DNA of 11,818 nucleotides, taken from contig JAIFTM010000030.1 of NCBI GenBank assembly GCA_019661745.1, positions 1 through 11,818 of the forward strand, written 5' to 3'. Below the pieces are notes generated by a model. That model was not told where the DNA came from, did no database searches, and saw only the letters and a program-made list of their open reading frames with translations. The translations under genes and the position numbers were made by a program. The stretch's first letter is position 1. Every line of letters starts with the position of its first letter. Shown here in pieces: positions 1-9,241 of the stretch. This DNA is from Mollicutes bacterium PWAP (lineage in GTDB: Bacteria > Bacillota_I > Bacilli_A > Mycoplasmatales > Metamycoplasmataceae).

Positions 1-78
1 AAAAAAAATCAAAATTTTGCTAAAAACCAAAGAAGTTTGTTATCTTTAAATAAGCGCGTATTTTATGAAAATTCCTAA
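1..78 (+). CDS. possible 3' end of an upstream gene (partial)
   Basis: Frame 1 is open from the window edge to a TAA at 76-78 and would encode 25 residues ending in NKRVFYENS. Frame 3 closes almost at once and frame 2 closes near position 49, so frame 1 is the best candidate for a C-terminus entering from the left. The composition (Lys, Asn, Gln, Arg, a hydrophobic patch) suits a mycoplasma protein tail, but nothing identifies a family. If real, it lies 42 nt before the MATE start and may be co-transcribed with it. An open frame this short could also be chance. Confidence 0.3.
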   Translation, partial: KKNQNFAKNQRSLLSLNKRVFYENS

Positions 79-120
79 ATAAAGTTTTTAAAATTATGCT
101 TTTTTATTTAGAGAGAAGTC

Positions 121-1635
121 ATGACAATTAATAAAAAAAATAAAAAAAAATCTTATTGAGATAAAACACATTATTCAATATTTCCAAAAAATAAAACAAA
201 ATGAAAAATATATTTTAAAGCTTTTTTACCTGTTATGTTTTCTTCCCTTTTATATGCTTTAAATGGGTTTGTTGATAATTTTATGGTTGGTAAAGTTAAT
301 GGAGCTGCAGCCCTTAGTGCTGCCAACTCTTGAACAGCTATTGTGTTAGGATTTTTAATTGCAATAAGTAGTGCCGGTTCTATTATTATGGCTCAATATT
401 ATTTTTCTGAAAATTATGAAATGGCCAAACAAGTTTCAAAAATTAGATTTTTATTATCCGTTTCAGTTGTTTTATTATTTTCAATTATTGTTTCGATAAT
501 ACCTGAAAAATTTATTGATGTTTATATGAAAAAACCCCTCAATGCAAATAGAGATTTTTTTCATCAGTATTGGCAAGGAATACAATATTTAAAGTATGTA
601 ACAATTTCATGAGTATTAATTTCATTTACTGCTAACTTTGGTTTCCAACTAAGAGAAATTAATTTAAGTAAATACCCTTTATATTGAGGTATTTTATCTC
701 TTACAATTAATATATCTCTTAATGCCATTTTTATTTATGGAATTGGAACTGATGTTGATGGAGCTGCCTTTGCTACTATTGCAGCCAGATTTAGTGTATT
801 GTTATTTGTCTCTATTGTTTACATTATTAAAAAACCAAAAATTGCTTTTAATCCACTAAAAATTTTCATTATTGATAAACTTATTTGAAAACAAATGTTA
901 AAAAGATGATTTGTTTTTATTTCAACATTTGCAGTATTTTTTGCCGTGATATTTAGAAATAAATTTTATGATATGGCTTATCCAGATAGTTCTATTGATA
1001 AAAATATTGGTGCACTTGATGTTATAGGCATAAGTGGTGCTATTCAAAATTTATTTACAACTATGTTTTCTGTAACGGGCACAATGGCAGTTTTATTTGT
1101 AGGTTCTGAGTTAGGTAAAAATAACATTCAAAAAGCAAAAGAAAATGCTGGAGAATTAAGAGGTTTTAATACTCTAAATGCATTCATTTTATCTATTTTA
1201 CTTTGTATAATGGCAACTTTTGTTCCTTATATGACTTTTTTAGTCCATGATGATAATCTTGCAGCAATACACCCACAACTTATAAACATAAGAAATTCAT
1301 TATATGTAATAGCTGTAATTTATCCATTTTGAATTTGATTTACTACAATAAGACGTAATTCTTTAAGTGGAGGAAAAGGCTTTTGATTTCAATTGGGAGA
1401 TATAATAATTACTATTCTTCAAATTGGATGAATTGCCATTTTAGCTTTTTTTATAGTTGAAGTCCAATCTCCAGCAAATAAAAATTTATTTTGAACAGAT
1501 CATTTTTGACTTATGTATGCAATATTTTTGTCTAGTGATTTATTCAAATTATTATGAATGGAAATAGCAGTAAGAAAAGTTGATTGAGCTCGTTCTATTG
1601 TAAATAATAATAATAAAAAAATATTTAAAAATTAA
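121..1635 (+). CDS. MATE-family multidrug/cation efflux transporter
   Basis: This is an integral membrane protein of 504 aa, usual for MATE exporters, which have 12 helices and exchange organic cations or drugs for Na+ or H+. After a basic, soluble N-terminus (residues 1-33) comes the first helix followed by VDNFMVG (51-57), which matches the helix-1/loop signature of MATE proteins. About a dozen hydrophobic segments follow, including a family-typical GIGTDVDGAAFAT stretch near residue 205. Many in-frame UGA codons (for example after residues 12, 27 and 70) are read as Trp; with the standard code the gene shatters into pieces. The ATG at 121 is preceded by GAGAAG only about 2 nt away, an unusually tight ribosome-site spacing, but the next in-frame ATG is already inside helix 1. 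No terminator is visible before rpmB. The substrate cannot be predicted. Confidence 0.87.
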
Positions 1636-1664
1636 AAGAAAAAACAAAAAAGATTAAAGATATA

Positions 1665-1670
1665 TATAAT
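1665..1670 (+). promoter_or_regulatory. promoter -10 box for rpmB
   Basis: A perfect TATAAT lies 37 nt before the rpmB ATG. The -35 region is only A-rich, as is common in mycoplasmas, where the -10 element dominates recognition. The expected start of transcription near 1677 gives a leader of about 30 nt carrying the AGAAAGGA ribosome site at 1694-1701. The surrounding TATATA repeats make the exact register uncertain. Confidence 0.55.
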
Positions 1671-1707
1671 AAAATTACTTAAAATAAATATTTAGAAAGG
1701 ATTTTAG

Positions 1708-1902
1708 ATGGCAAGAAAAGATGATATAACAGGTAAAGGTCCTCTAAGTGGAAATAAAAGATCTCATGCTCTTAACTCAACAAAGAGAAAATATAATCTA
1801 AACCTACAAATTGTAAAAATTAAACAAAATAGTAAAGTTATTAAAGTTAAAGTTTCAGTTAAAACAGCTAAAACTCTTAAAAAACAAGGTAGATTAGCTT
1901 AA
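1708..1902 (+). CDS. rpmB: 50S ribosomal protein L28
   Basis: L28 is a small basic protein of the large ribosomal subunit. The 64-residue product has the family's N-terminal pattern: [14 protein letters not shown] (residues 8-21), then T-K-R and NLQ (near 30-33), followed by the beta-strand [15 protein letters not shown]. Length matches bacterial L28 (about 60-65 aa). The position after the initial basic residues that is Cys in zinc-binding L28 forms is Asp here, and the protein has no Cys, so this is the zinc-independent type. AGAAAGGA at 1694-1701 sits 6 nt before the ATG and fixes the start. The gene has its own -10 box and a weak terminator, and is separate from the operon that starts at 2045, though the adjacency of L28 to the Asp23-like gene is the same as in Bacillus-type genomes. 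Confidence 0.97.
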   Translation: MARKDDITGKGPLSGNKRSHALNSTKRKYNLNLQIVKIKQNSKVIKVKVSVKTAKTLKKQGRLA

Positions 1903-1912
1903 AAAGATATTT

Positions 1913-1937
1913 AAAAAAAGAATTATTATCTTTTTTT
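1913..1937 (+). terminator. weak intrinsic terminator after rpmB
   Basis: AAAAAAAGA (1913-1921) pairs perfectly with TCTTTTTTT (1929-1937) around a 7-nt loop, and T's continue to 1939. An alternative pairing joins AAAAAGATA (1901-1909) with TATCTTTTT (1927-1935). The stem has a single G-C pair, so it is thermodynamically weak, but its location right after the stop codon and its U-tract fit termination. Confidence 0.5.
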
Positions 1938-1984
1938 TTATCTATTTTTATTTTATTTATTACTTTATTATTTTTTATAACTTC

Positions 1985-2002
1985 ATAACCCTAAAGGGTT
2001 AT
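1985..2002. repeat. perfect palindrome overlapping the operon promoter
   Basis: ATAACCCT (1985-1992), two A's, then AGGGTTAT (1995-2002) form an 8+8 bp perfect inverted repeat. It lies exactly between the -35 position and the -10 box of the promoter for the seven-gene operon, the classic place for a repressor operator. It would be upstream of the predicted transcript start, so a hairpin in this operon's own mRNA is unlikely; it could instead be a hairpin in rpmB read-through RNA. It does not match the HrcA CIRCE element. No binding protein can be named. Confidence 0.6.
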
Positions 2003-2006
2003 ATAT

Positions 2007-2015
2007 TGGTATAAT
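2007..2015 (+). promoter_or_regulatory. extended -10 promoter for the gls24-fakA-plsX-rnc-smc operon
   Basis: TGGTATAAT is an ideal extended -10 element (TGN plus TATAAT at 2010-2015). With a start near 2022 it gives a leader of about 23 nt, containing AAGGAGA at 2033-2039 in front of the ATG at 2045. No recognisable -35 is seen; the position is occupied by the palindrome at 1985-2002. Genes downstream are close-packed with no internal terminator visible, so this is probably the main promoter for everything to 9463. Confidence 0.65.
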
Positions 2016-2044
2016 TTAAAATATTTCAAGTTAAGGAGAAAAAA

Positions 2045-2332
2045 ATGTTAAATAATCAAGATGAAACAAACTTAAATGATTTGTTAGTCGAAGAAGCTTT
2101 AAAAGTTCCTGGAATTAAAAGTGTAATGTTTTTAAATGAAGATGAAAACCAAAACAAAATTTTTATTATTGAAAATACACCTAAAAGATTAGAATTTAGA
2201 ATTAAAATTTCAGTTAATGTTGGAATTAATGTTTCAACTATTGTAAGAGAGTATTCTGATTTAATAAGTAACACTTTGATAAAAAAACATAAAAGAGTAA
2301 AACCAATAGTATTTATAGGAAAGGCATTTTAA
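2045..2332 (+). CDS. Asp23/Gls24-family (YloU-like) protein
   Basis: This 95-aa protein shows the Asp23/Gls24 pattern: an N-terminal helix ending in VPGIKSV (residues 21-27 region), a variable loop, the strand EFRIKISVNVGINV, then an amphipathic helix and a closing strand PIVFIG. Family members are soluble or membrane-associated proteins linked to envelope stress in Firmicutes; the biochemical role of the YloU branch is not established. It is at the short end of the family. Identification is helped by position: as in Bacillus, it lies between rpmB and a DAK2-domain gene. A strong AAGGAGA site 5 nt before the ATG sets the start. The stop is 3 nt before the fakA ATG, so the two are very likely translated together and may act in one lipid- or envelope-related process (inference). 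Confidence 0.8.
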   Translation: MLNNQDETNLNDLLVEEALKVPGIKSVMFLNEDENQNKIFIIENTPKRLEFRIKISVNVGINVSTIVREYSDLISNTLIKKHKRVKPIVFIGKAF

Positions 2333-2335
2333 AAT

Positions 2336-3994
2336 ATGAAAACAATAAATGGAAGTCTTCTTAAAAATTTTTTAATTAGTGGAAGTAGTAATATTATTAA
2401 TAATAAAGACAGAATAGATGCAATGAATGTATTCCCTGTACCCGATGGAGATACAGGTAGTAATATGGCAGGAACTGTTCAAGCAGGAATTGATGAGTTA
2501 AAAAGAATTGATGGTAATGTAGATAAAATTTCTTCTACTTATGGAAGAGCAACTCTTATGAGTGCTCGTGGTAATTCTGGAGTTATAATGTCTCAAATTA
2601 TTAAAGGATTAACTGTAGTAGCTAAAAATAAAGAATTATTTACTATTAAAGATTTGATTGAAATGTTTGTTCAATCTCAAATTTATTCTTACAAATCTGT
2701 TATGACTCCTATTGAAGGTACTATTCTTACTGTGGTTCGTATAACAAGCGAAAAATTACAAGAAAAAAAAGATACTTATAATTCAATTGAAGAAGTTTTA
2801 AAAGATGCTGTTACTTTTGCAAAACAAGCATGTAAAAGAACTCCCGAGTGATTACCAGTTCTTAGAGAAGTTGGTGTTACTGATTCTGGTGGAGAAGGAT
2901 ATTTGATGTTTATTGAAGGTTTATATCTTTCTTCAATAGGCAAAGATGTAACAATCAGTGACCAACAAGCAGAAGTAGATGCTTTCTTAGATATGGGCGG
3001 CGATTGAGAAGAAGGAGAATATGGTTATTGTACTGAATTCATTCTTATTCTTAAAAAACCAAAATTATTTGATAAAGAAAAATTTTCTAAAACTATGGAT
3101 AGATTTGGTAATTCTATGGTTCTTGTTCAAGATGAAAATATTGTGAAATTACACTTACATACTCAAAATCCTGGATCTTTAATTAAGTATGCAATGAAAT
3201 TTGGCGATTTTGTAAAAATAAAATCTGAAAATATGACAATTCAAGCTAATAATGCTTCAGAAGACGCCAAAACAATAAGAATTAAAGAAAATCAAGAAAA
3301 CCCTACTGATGGCCTTATTTCTTCATCAAGCAATAAAGAGACCGCTATCATATCTGTTAATTCAGGATCTGGATTTGAAAAAGAAATGGTTGATTTTGGC
3401 GTTGATTACGTAATTGGTGGTGGTCAAACGGATAACCCCTCTACAAGAGATTTTTTTAAAGCTATTGAAGAAGTTAATAATAAAAATATTATTTTATTAC
3501 CCAATAATGGAAACATTATTTTAGCTGCTCAACAGGTAGCTCAAACTGTTCAAAACAAAAATATTGTTGTTTTGCCAACAAAAACACAGATTCAAGGAAT
3601 TGTTGCTATGATGAACTATTCTTCAGAAAGTTCTATTGAAGACAATTATGAGTTTATGCAAGAAACTTTAAGTGAAGTTGCAACAATACAAGTTACCAAA
3701 GCTTCTAAAACAACCAAAATAAATGGTGTTCAAGTTGTTAAAGGACAATATCTTTCTATTGGTAATAAAAAAATCTATAAATCCACTCCAAATAAAATTG
3801 ATGCTGCCATTTATGCTATTAAACAATTAGTTAATAAAGAGACTGAAGTTGTTTCAATTTTTTATGGAATGAATTCTTCTTCCGCTGAAGCAGATAGTAT
3901 AGTTGAAAAAGTTGAAATAGAACTTAATGAAATAGATTTTGAAATTAAACGTGGCGATCAACCAACATATGATTTCATTATTGGAGTTGAATAA
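2336..3994 (+). CDS. fakA: fatty acid kinase catalytic subunit, DAK2-domain protein (YloV-like)
   Basis: FakA transfers phosphate from ATP to a fatty acid held by a FakB partner, giving acyl-phosphate for PlsX/PlsY. The 552-aa product has the full architecture. The N-terminal DhaL/DAK2 domain holds the Mg-ATP motif PVPDGDTGSNM (34-44; D37, D39) and SARGNSGVIMSQ (76-87). The middle domain has YGYC (C232) and HLHT (H273, H275), matching the zinc site described in the middle domain of Staphylococcus FakA. The C-terminal domain carries GGGQTDNPS (361-369), typical of the family. Two UGA codons (near 2849 and 3004) are read as Trp; without this the gene looks split. The ribosome site is AGGAAAGG at 2318-2324. 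Its stop overlaps the plsX start by 1 nt (TAATG), which couples translation of consecutive pathway enzymes. No fakB is in the window; it should be elsewhere in the genome. Confidence 0.93.
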
Positions 3995-4932
3995 TGAAAA
4001 CTATTGCATTAGATTTAATGGGTGGTGATAAAGGCCCAAATGAATTTCTTTCTGCTATCTCAATCTTTTTGAAAGAAAATGAAAATATAAAAGTAATTGC
4101 TATTGGGGATAAAAATGAAATTGAAGTTTCAATTAAAAATGATAGATTTAAATTTATTCACACTGATATACAAATTGATAAAAATAATTCTATTCGTAAA
4201 GAATTAAAAAAAGAAAGTTCAATGAAAATGGCAATCTCTTTAGTTAAAGATAAAAAAGCCGATATTGTTATAAGTTCAGGAGATAGTGGAATGTATATTT
4301 CATTGATGACTTTAATTTTAAAAAGACAAGAAGGTGTTAGCAGACCAGCTTTTGCCGTGATGCTTCCTACTTTTTTTGAAAATAAAAAAGTTCTTTTTAT
4401 GGATGTTGGAGCTAATTTAGAAGTTAGAAGTAATTTTTTAACTGAATGAGCTTCTATTGGTTCAAATTTTTATAATAAGACTTTTGGAACAAAAAAACCC
4501 AAAGTTGCTGTTTTAAATATAGGAACTGAAAATTCTAAAGGTTTTGATTTTCACAAAGAAGCAAATGATTATTTAAAAAATAATTTTAATGATTCTTTTG
4601 AATATGTTGGATTTATTGAAAGTAGAGAAATACTTAAAGGTGAAATTGATGTTGTTGTAACTGATGGTTATGCAGGAAATATGGTTCTTAAAACCGTTGA
4701 AGGTACTTCAAATATTTTATTACAAATGATTCAAAATAAATTAAAAAATAAATTTATGTGAAAAGTTGGCGGAGCAATTACTAAAGGAGCATATGATTCT
4801 TTATCAAGAGATTTTGATTATAGAAGTGTCGGTGCTGCGTGAGTCATCGGTGTCAATGGCTTAGGATTAAAAGCTCATGGAAATAGTGATTTAAAATCTT
4901 ATTTAAGTGCTTTAAGATTAGCTAATTTATAA
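3994..4932 (+). CDS. plsX: phosphate acyltransferase PlsX
   Basis: PlsX is a peripheral membrane enzyme that interconverts acyl-ACP and acyl-phosphate; acyl-phosphate is the donor used by PlsY in phosphatidic acid synthesis. The 312-aa product begins with ALDLMGGDKGP (5-15), then SSGDSGM (94-100, the counterpart of the usual GNTGA-like motif), RPAFAVMLPT, DVGANLEVR (137-145), NIGTENSKG (175-183), DGYAGN (224-229) and a closing GVNGLGLKAHGNS, all PlsX landmarks in the right order. Three UGA codons encode Trp (near 4447, 4758 and 4840). GGAG at 3983-3986 precedes the ATG, which overlaps the fakA stop. With FakA upstream, acyl-phosphate made from imported fatty acid could be used directly or moved onto ACP; de novo synthesis genes that flank plsX in Bacillus are absent here. 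Confidence 0.95.
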
Positions 4933-4944
4933 TAGAAAGGTAAT

Positions 4945-5601
4945 ATGCATAAAATAATTTATAAATTAGCAGAAGAATTTAATTTCAAAGTAAATGATAA
5001 ACTTTTTAAAGAAGCGTTTACACACAAATCTTTAAGAGCAAATAGAGATAATATTAAAACTTATGAGCGTTTGGAATTTTTAGGTGATGCAATTTTGCAA
5101 AAAGAAGTTAGTATTTTTTTGTTTAGAAAATATCCAAATAAAGATGAAGGTGAATTAACCAGAATGAGAATTAATCTTGTTGACAATTTTAATTTAGGTA
5201 TTTGAGCTCATAAGTTAAAATTAAATTTAATTTTAAAAAAAGCAAAAGATTTAGAATTTAATAAAAATTCTAAAATTTGAGGAGATTTGTTTGAGTCTTT
5301 AATTGGTGCTATTTATATAAATGAAGGCCATATAGTTGTTAGAAATATTTTAAAAAAAACAATTCTTTCAATTGATAATATTAAAGAAAATAAAAATCCC
5401 AAAACATTGGTTCAAGAATATTTGATGTCCGAATTTAGAGGCAATGTTGAATATGTAATATCCGAATTTGATGATAAATTTAAAGCCCTTCTTATAATGA
5501 ATGGTTTTAATTACGGAGAAGGAATTGGCAAAACAAAAAAAGAAGCTGAAATTAATGCAGCTATTAGCGCAATTAAAAAATATAAAATTGGAGAAAAATA
5601 A
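4945..5601 (+). CDS. rnc: ribonuclease III
   Basis: This double-strand-specific endoribonuclease processes rRNA precursors and structured mRNAs. In the 218-aa product the endonuclease domain has the signature ERLEFLGDA (41-49) with metal ligands E44 and D48, and the second acidic pair in [12 protein letters not shown] (D114, E117). A double-stranded RNA-binding domain follows (about 149-214), starting [10 protein letters not shown] and ending [12 protein letters not shown]. All catalytic residues are present, so it should be active. Two UGA codons (near 5203 and 5278) are Trp; a standard-code reading would break it into two pieces. AGAAAGG at 4934-4940 sits 4 nt before the ATG. It lies 12 nt after plsX and overlaps smc by 1 nt, the same order as in Bacillus. 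RNase III could also trim this operon's own hairpins (inference). Confidence 0.97.
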
Positions 5602-8519
5602 TGAAATTAATTAAAGTAGAAACACAAGGGTTTAAATCATTCGCAGATAGAACAATTCTTAAATTTGATGGTGGTGTAGTTGGAATTGTTGGGCCTAATG
5701 GATCAGGTAAATCTAATATTAATGATGCTATTCGTTGAGTTCTTGGTGAAAAATCTGCAAAGAATCTTCGTGGCGATAAAATGGAAGATGTTATTTTTGC
5801 AGGAAGTAAAACAGTTAAAGCATTAAATTTTGCTGAAGTATCTTTAACATTTGATAATTCAAAAGGAAATAATTCTATTCCACATAAAAAAATTGTTATT
5901 ACCCGTATTTTAAGAAGAGGTAAAAGTAGTAATGAATATTATGTAAATGGTGATTTAGCTAGATATAAAGATATTCAAGACATTGCCATGGAAACTGGTA
6001 TTGGAAAATCTTCTCTTGCTATCATTTCACAAGGAACAGTTCAAGAAATAGCAAATTCAAACCCCTTAGAAAGAAGAATTATTTTTGAAGAAGCTTCCGG
6101 AATTAGCAAATACAAATCTAGAAAAAAACAAACTCTTTCCAAGTTATTAAAAACAGAAGAGTCATTAGAAAAAATAGATACTATTGTTTTAGAACTTGAA
6201 AAAAGATTAACTCCTTTAAAAAAACAAGCTGATAAAGCAATTAAATTTAGAGATTTAAAAAGTGAACTAAAAAATGTTGAAATTGGTTTAATTTCTTATG
6301 AAATACAATCTCATCTTAAAAACATTTCTACATTAAATTCAGAACTTGAAAGTTTTGATTCAGTTAAAGAAGATTTAGAAACTAAAGTAGAATTAGATGA
6401 TGCCAAAATGAGACAAAACATTGAATCTAAATCACAAAAAGAACATGAAATTAGAAATCTTGAAAATGATTTAGAAAAAAATCAAGCCAAACTAAGAGAA
6501 GCCGAAATTAGTTTTTCTAAAATTTCTCAACAAAGAGAAATGATTTTAAATGGAACAATTAAAGTAGATTCTAAAGCACGTATTGCTGCTTTAAAAGAAG
6601 AACTTGAAAGTTTAAATTCTTCAATATTTACTTTTAATTCTTTAAAGAATGAAAAAGAACTTGAAATTATTGATAAAAAAGAAAATGTAACTTTAATTTC
6701 TCAAAAAATAAGTGATAATTCTTTAGAAATTGAAAAACAAACTAGAAATAAATACAGATTACAATCAAAAAAACAATTATTAATTGATCAAAGAGACAAT
6801 AAATCAAATTTATTTGTTGGTGTAAAAACAATTATTAAAAATAAAACAAATTTCAAAGGTGTTTATGGAATTGTTTCTGATTTAATTGAAGTTGATACAA
6901 AATTTCAACCAGCCATAGAATCTGTTATTAGTGGTAGTTTCCAAAATATTGTTGTTGAAGATAGTGATATTGCAACTAAATTAATTAATTTTTTAAAGAA
7001 AAACAAAAGTGGAAGAGCAACTTTTATACCTTTAGAAACTGTTAAGCCCAAAAGAATTCAAAAAGAAATAAAACAAATTCTTTTTGAACAAGAAGGTTTC
7101 ATTGGAATTGGTAGTGATTTAATTAAAGGAAATTACACAAAATTAAATGAGTTTATATTAGGTAATGTTATTGTAGCCGACACTATTGAAAATGCAAATA
7201 AAATTTCTTCATTAATTAATAGAAAATTTATGGTTGTTTCATTAGAAGGAGACATAGTTAGAATTGGTGGTGTTCTTTCTGGTGGTCAAAGAACAAATTC
7301 CAAAAATATTTTAGGAATTGATGAGCAAATTGAAAAAATAGAAAAATTACTTCCAAGCGTTGAAGAAACAATTAAAAAAATCAAACTTATTAATGATCAA
7401 ATAATAAAAAATAAAAACTCTATTGAAAATCAAATTGGAGAAATAAATTTACAAAGAGTTCGTTTAATTGAAAAACATATAACTGCTAGCGATCATTATT
7501 CAACTCTTTATGCTCAATATAAATCTTTAAGTGATGAAGAATTGAATTTTGATTCTAAACTTGCAGAAGTTGATGAAAAATCTATTACTTTATTGGAAAG
7601 TGAAAAAGATTCTTTACTAACTGTTATTAAAGTTAAAAAAGAAGAAGTTATTGTTATTAATAACGAGAATAATCAAATTATACTTTCTAAAAGTGATACA
7701 GAATCCAAACTAAGAAATATTATTAGTGAAACTAGTGAAAAAAGCATTTCAAGAAATAAATCAAAAATTATTCTTGAAAATCACTCTAATAGATTAATGC
7801 AAGAATATGAAATTACTATTGAAGCTTCAAAAGATTTTAAATTAACTATGGATTTTGAAGAAGCGAGAAGTTTTGTTGAGGGCAAAAAACAAGAACTTAA
7901 AAACATTGGCAATGTTAATATGGATTCAATTCTTGAATTTGAAGAAATTAATGAAAGATATCAAACATTTATCGATGCAAAAGATGAACTTCAAACAGCT
8001 ATTAACAATATAGTTTCAACAATTTCTCAATTAGACAAAATAATGATAAAAAAACTTAAAACTACTTTTACTGAAGTTAATGCTGAGATGGGTAAAATTT
8101 TTAGAACTTTATTTGGAGGAGGTAGCGCAGAGCTTAAATTCACAGATCCTTCCAACTTATTAGAAACAGGCGTTGATATTATTGCGCAGCCTCCCGGAAA
8201 ATCTGTTAAAAGTTTAAAACTTTTATCAGGTGGAGAAAAAGCTCTTGTTGCTATTTCTTTACTATTTTCTATACTTAAAGCTAAACCGTTACCTTTATGT
8301 ATTTTAGATGAGGTAGAAGCTGCTTTAGATGATAGTAATGTTATTAGATATGCTAATTTTTTGCAAGAATTAAAAGACAAAACACAATTCTTAGTTGTTA
8401 CACACCGTGCCGGAACTATGTCTAGAGTTGATTCTCTTTTTGGTGCTACTATGCAAAAACGTGGTGTAACTTCATTTTTTAGCGTTAAGCTTGAAGAAGC
8501 TAAAAAACTTATAGATTAG
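5601..8519 (+). CDS. smc: chromosome partition protein SMC
   Basis: SMC is the ATPase of the bacterial condensin that compacts and helps segregate the chromosome, normally with ScpA and ScpB, which are not in this window. The 972-aa product has the N-terminal head with Walker [10 protein letters not shown] (31-39), a first coiled-coil arm (about 160-410, Lys/Glu-rich heptads), a globular hinge (about 417-560, beginning [12 protein letters not shown]), a second arm (about 565-830), and the C-terminal head with signature [13 protein letters not shown] (S876) and Walker [13 protein letters not shown] (D903, E904). The length is well under the roughly 1,190 aa of Bacillus SMC; head and hinge are complete, so the arms are shorter. 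One UGA codon (5736-5738) gives Trp46 right after Walker A; the standard code would make the head appear truncated. GGAG at 5590-5593 is the ribosome site, and the ATG overlaps the rnc stop. Confidence 0.97.
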
Positions 8520-8530
8520 GAGTTAAAAAA

Positions 8531-9241
8531 ATGGCAGAACAAATTAAATTAATTGATGTTTATAAAAAAAGAAAATTAAAAGTTGCTTCATTAATAAATG
8601 AAGATTTAAATCAAAAATGAAATTCATATATGAGAGTTTGAGACTCTGCATTTAATATAACTAATAAAATTCTTTTGAAAAATTCTTTTGAACAAATTTT
8701 AGATTTTCATCCAGATATATTATTTTTTACTGAAGAACATTTAGAATATTGAAAAAATAATTTTTATTTAAAATTTTTTAAATTAAGTAAAAGTAGGAGA
8801 TTTTTCTTAGTTATGATTAAAGAAAAAAGAAATCCTAACGATTATAAATTTATTAAAGATTTAAGAATTGATAACATTATTTATTTAGAAGATTCAAATG
8901 AAACAATTACTTGAAATACAATGTCTATTTTAAGACAATTTTGAACAAGTAGCAATAATAAAAATGTAGTTTTTTACAAAGATTTTATTTTAGATTTAAA
9001 AAACAATTTTATTTCAAAAAATGGAGAAGAAATAAATCTTACAAAAAATGAATTACTTTTATTTCAACTTATTTATAAATATAGAAAAACTGGAATTTTT
9101 AAATCAAAAATTTTAAAAATTATGTGAAATGATGATGAAAAAGATGTTACTAGAGTTGTTGATGCTTTGCTTCATAGACTTAAACAAAAAATTGGAAGTG
9201 AATACTTTATTAGCAGAAAACTTAAAGTCAGGCTTCTTTAA
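8531..9241 (+). CDS. atypical OmpR/PhoB-type response-regulator-like winged-helix protein
   Basis: The C-terminal part of this 236-aa protein (about 147-236) fits the OmpR/PhoB DNA-binding domain: a leading strand pair (FYKDFILDL, FISKNGEEI), then INLTKNELLLFQLI (168-181) in place of the usual LT..E..LL, a KILKIMW turn (193-199), and the recognition helix RVVDALLHRLKQKIG (208-222). The final wing is short and lacks the usual G-x-GY. The N-terminus (about 15-140) has a receiver-like alternation of strands and helices, with PDILFFT (61-67) where a receiver has PD followed by the phospho-acceptor Asp; that position is Thr67. The conserved beta-4 Ser/Thr and beta-5 Lys are also not evident. It is therefore probably phosphorylation-independent, like the orphan regulators ChxR or HP1043. 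Six UGA codons are Trp. AGGAG (8518-8522) overlaps the smc stop, so it is probably expressed with smc. Target genes are unknown. Confidence 0.75.

Noticed and set aside
79..110. Possible terminator hairpin before the MATE gene (ATAAAG with CTTTTTTAT)
   Set aside because: The arms pair imperfectly around a long loop with one G-C pair; too weak to support.
2056..2274. 72-residue minus-strand open frame
   Set aside because: It is antisense to the Asp23/Gls24-like gene, which has a strong ribosome site and family match.
2848..3095. Apparent break in fakA (two separate open frames)
   Set aside because: The gap is only in-frame UGA codons; read as Trp, the frame is continuous from 2336 to 3994 with all domains present. 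The same applies to the MATE, plsX, rnc and peptidase genes.
7653..7664. 12-bp palindrome GTTATTAATAAC in smc
   Set aside because: It is AT-dominated, has no loop, lies in coiled-coil coding sequence, and is expected by chance at this composition.
8027..8380. 117-residue open frame on the minus strand
   Set aside because: It lies inside the conserved C-terminal head of SMC and is an antisense shadow; no ribosome site or family resemblance.
8531..9241. Reading the winged-helix gene as ScpB, since it follows smc
   Set aside because: ScpB consists of two tandem winged helices of another type; the LT..E..LL and R..D....RLK.K pattern and the receiver-like N-terminus fit OmpR/PhoB better.
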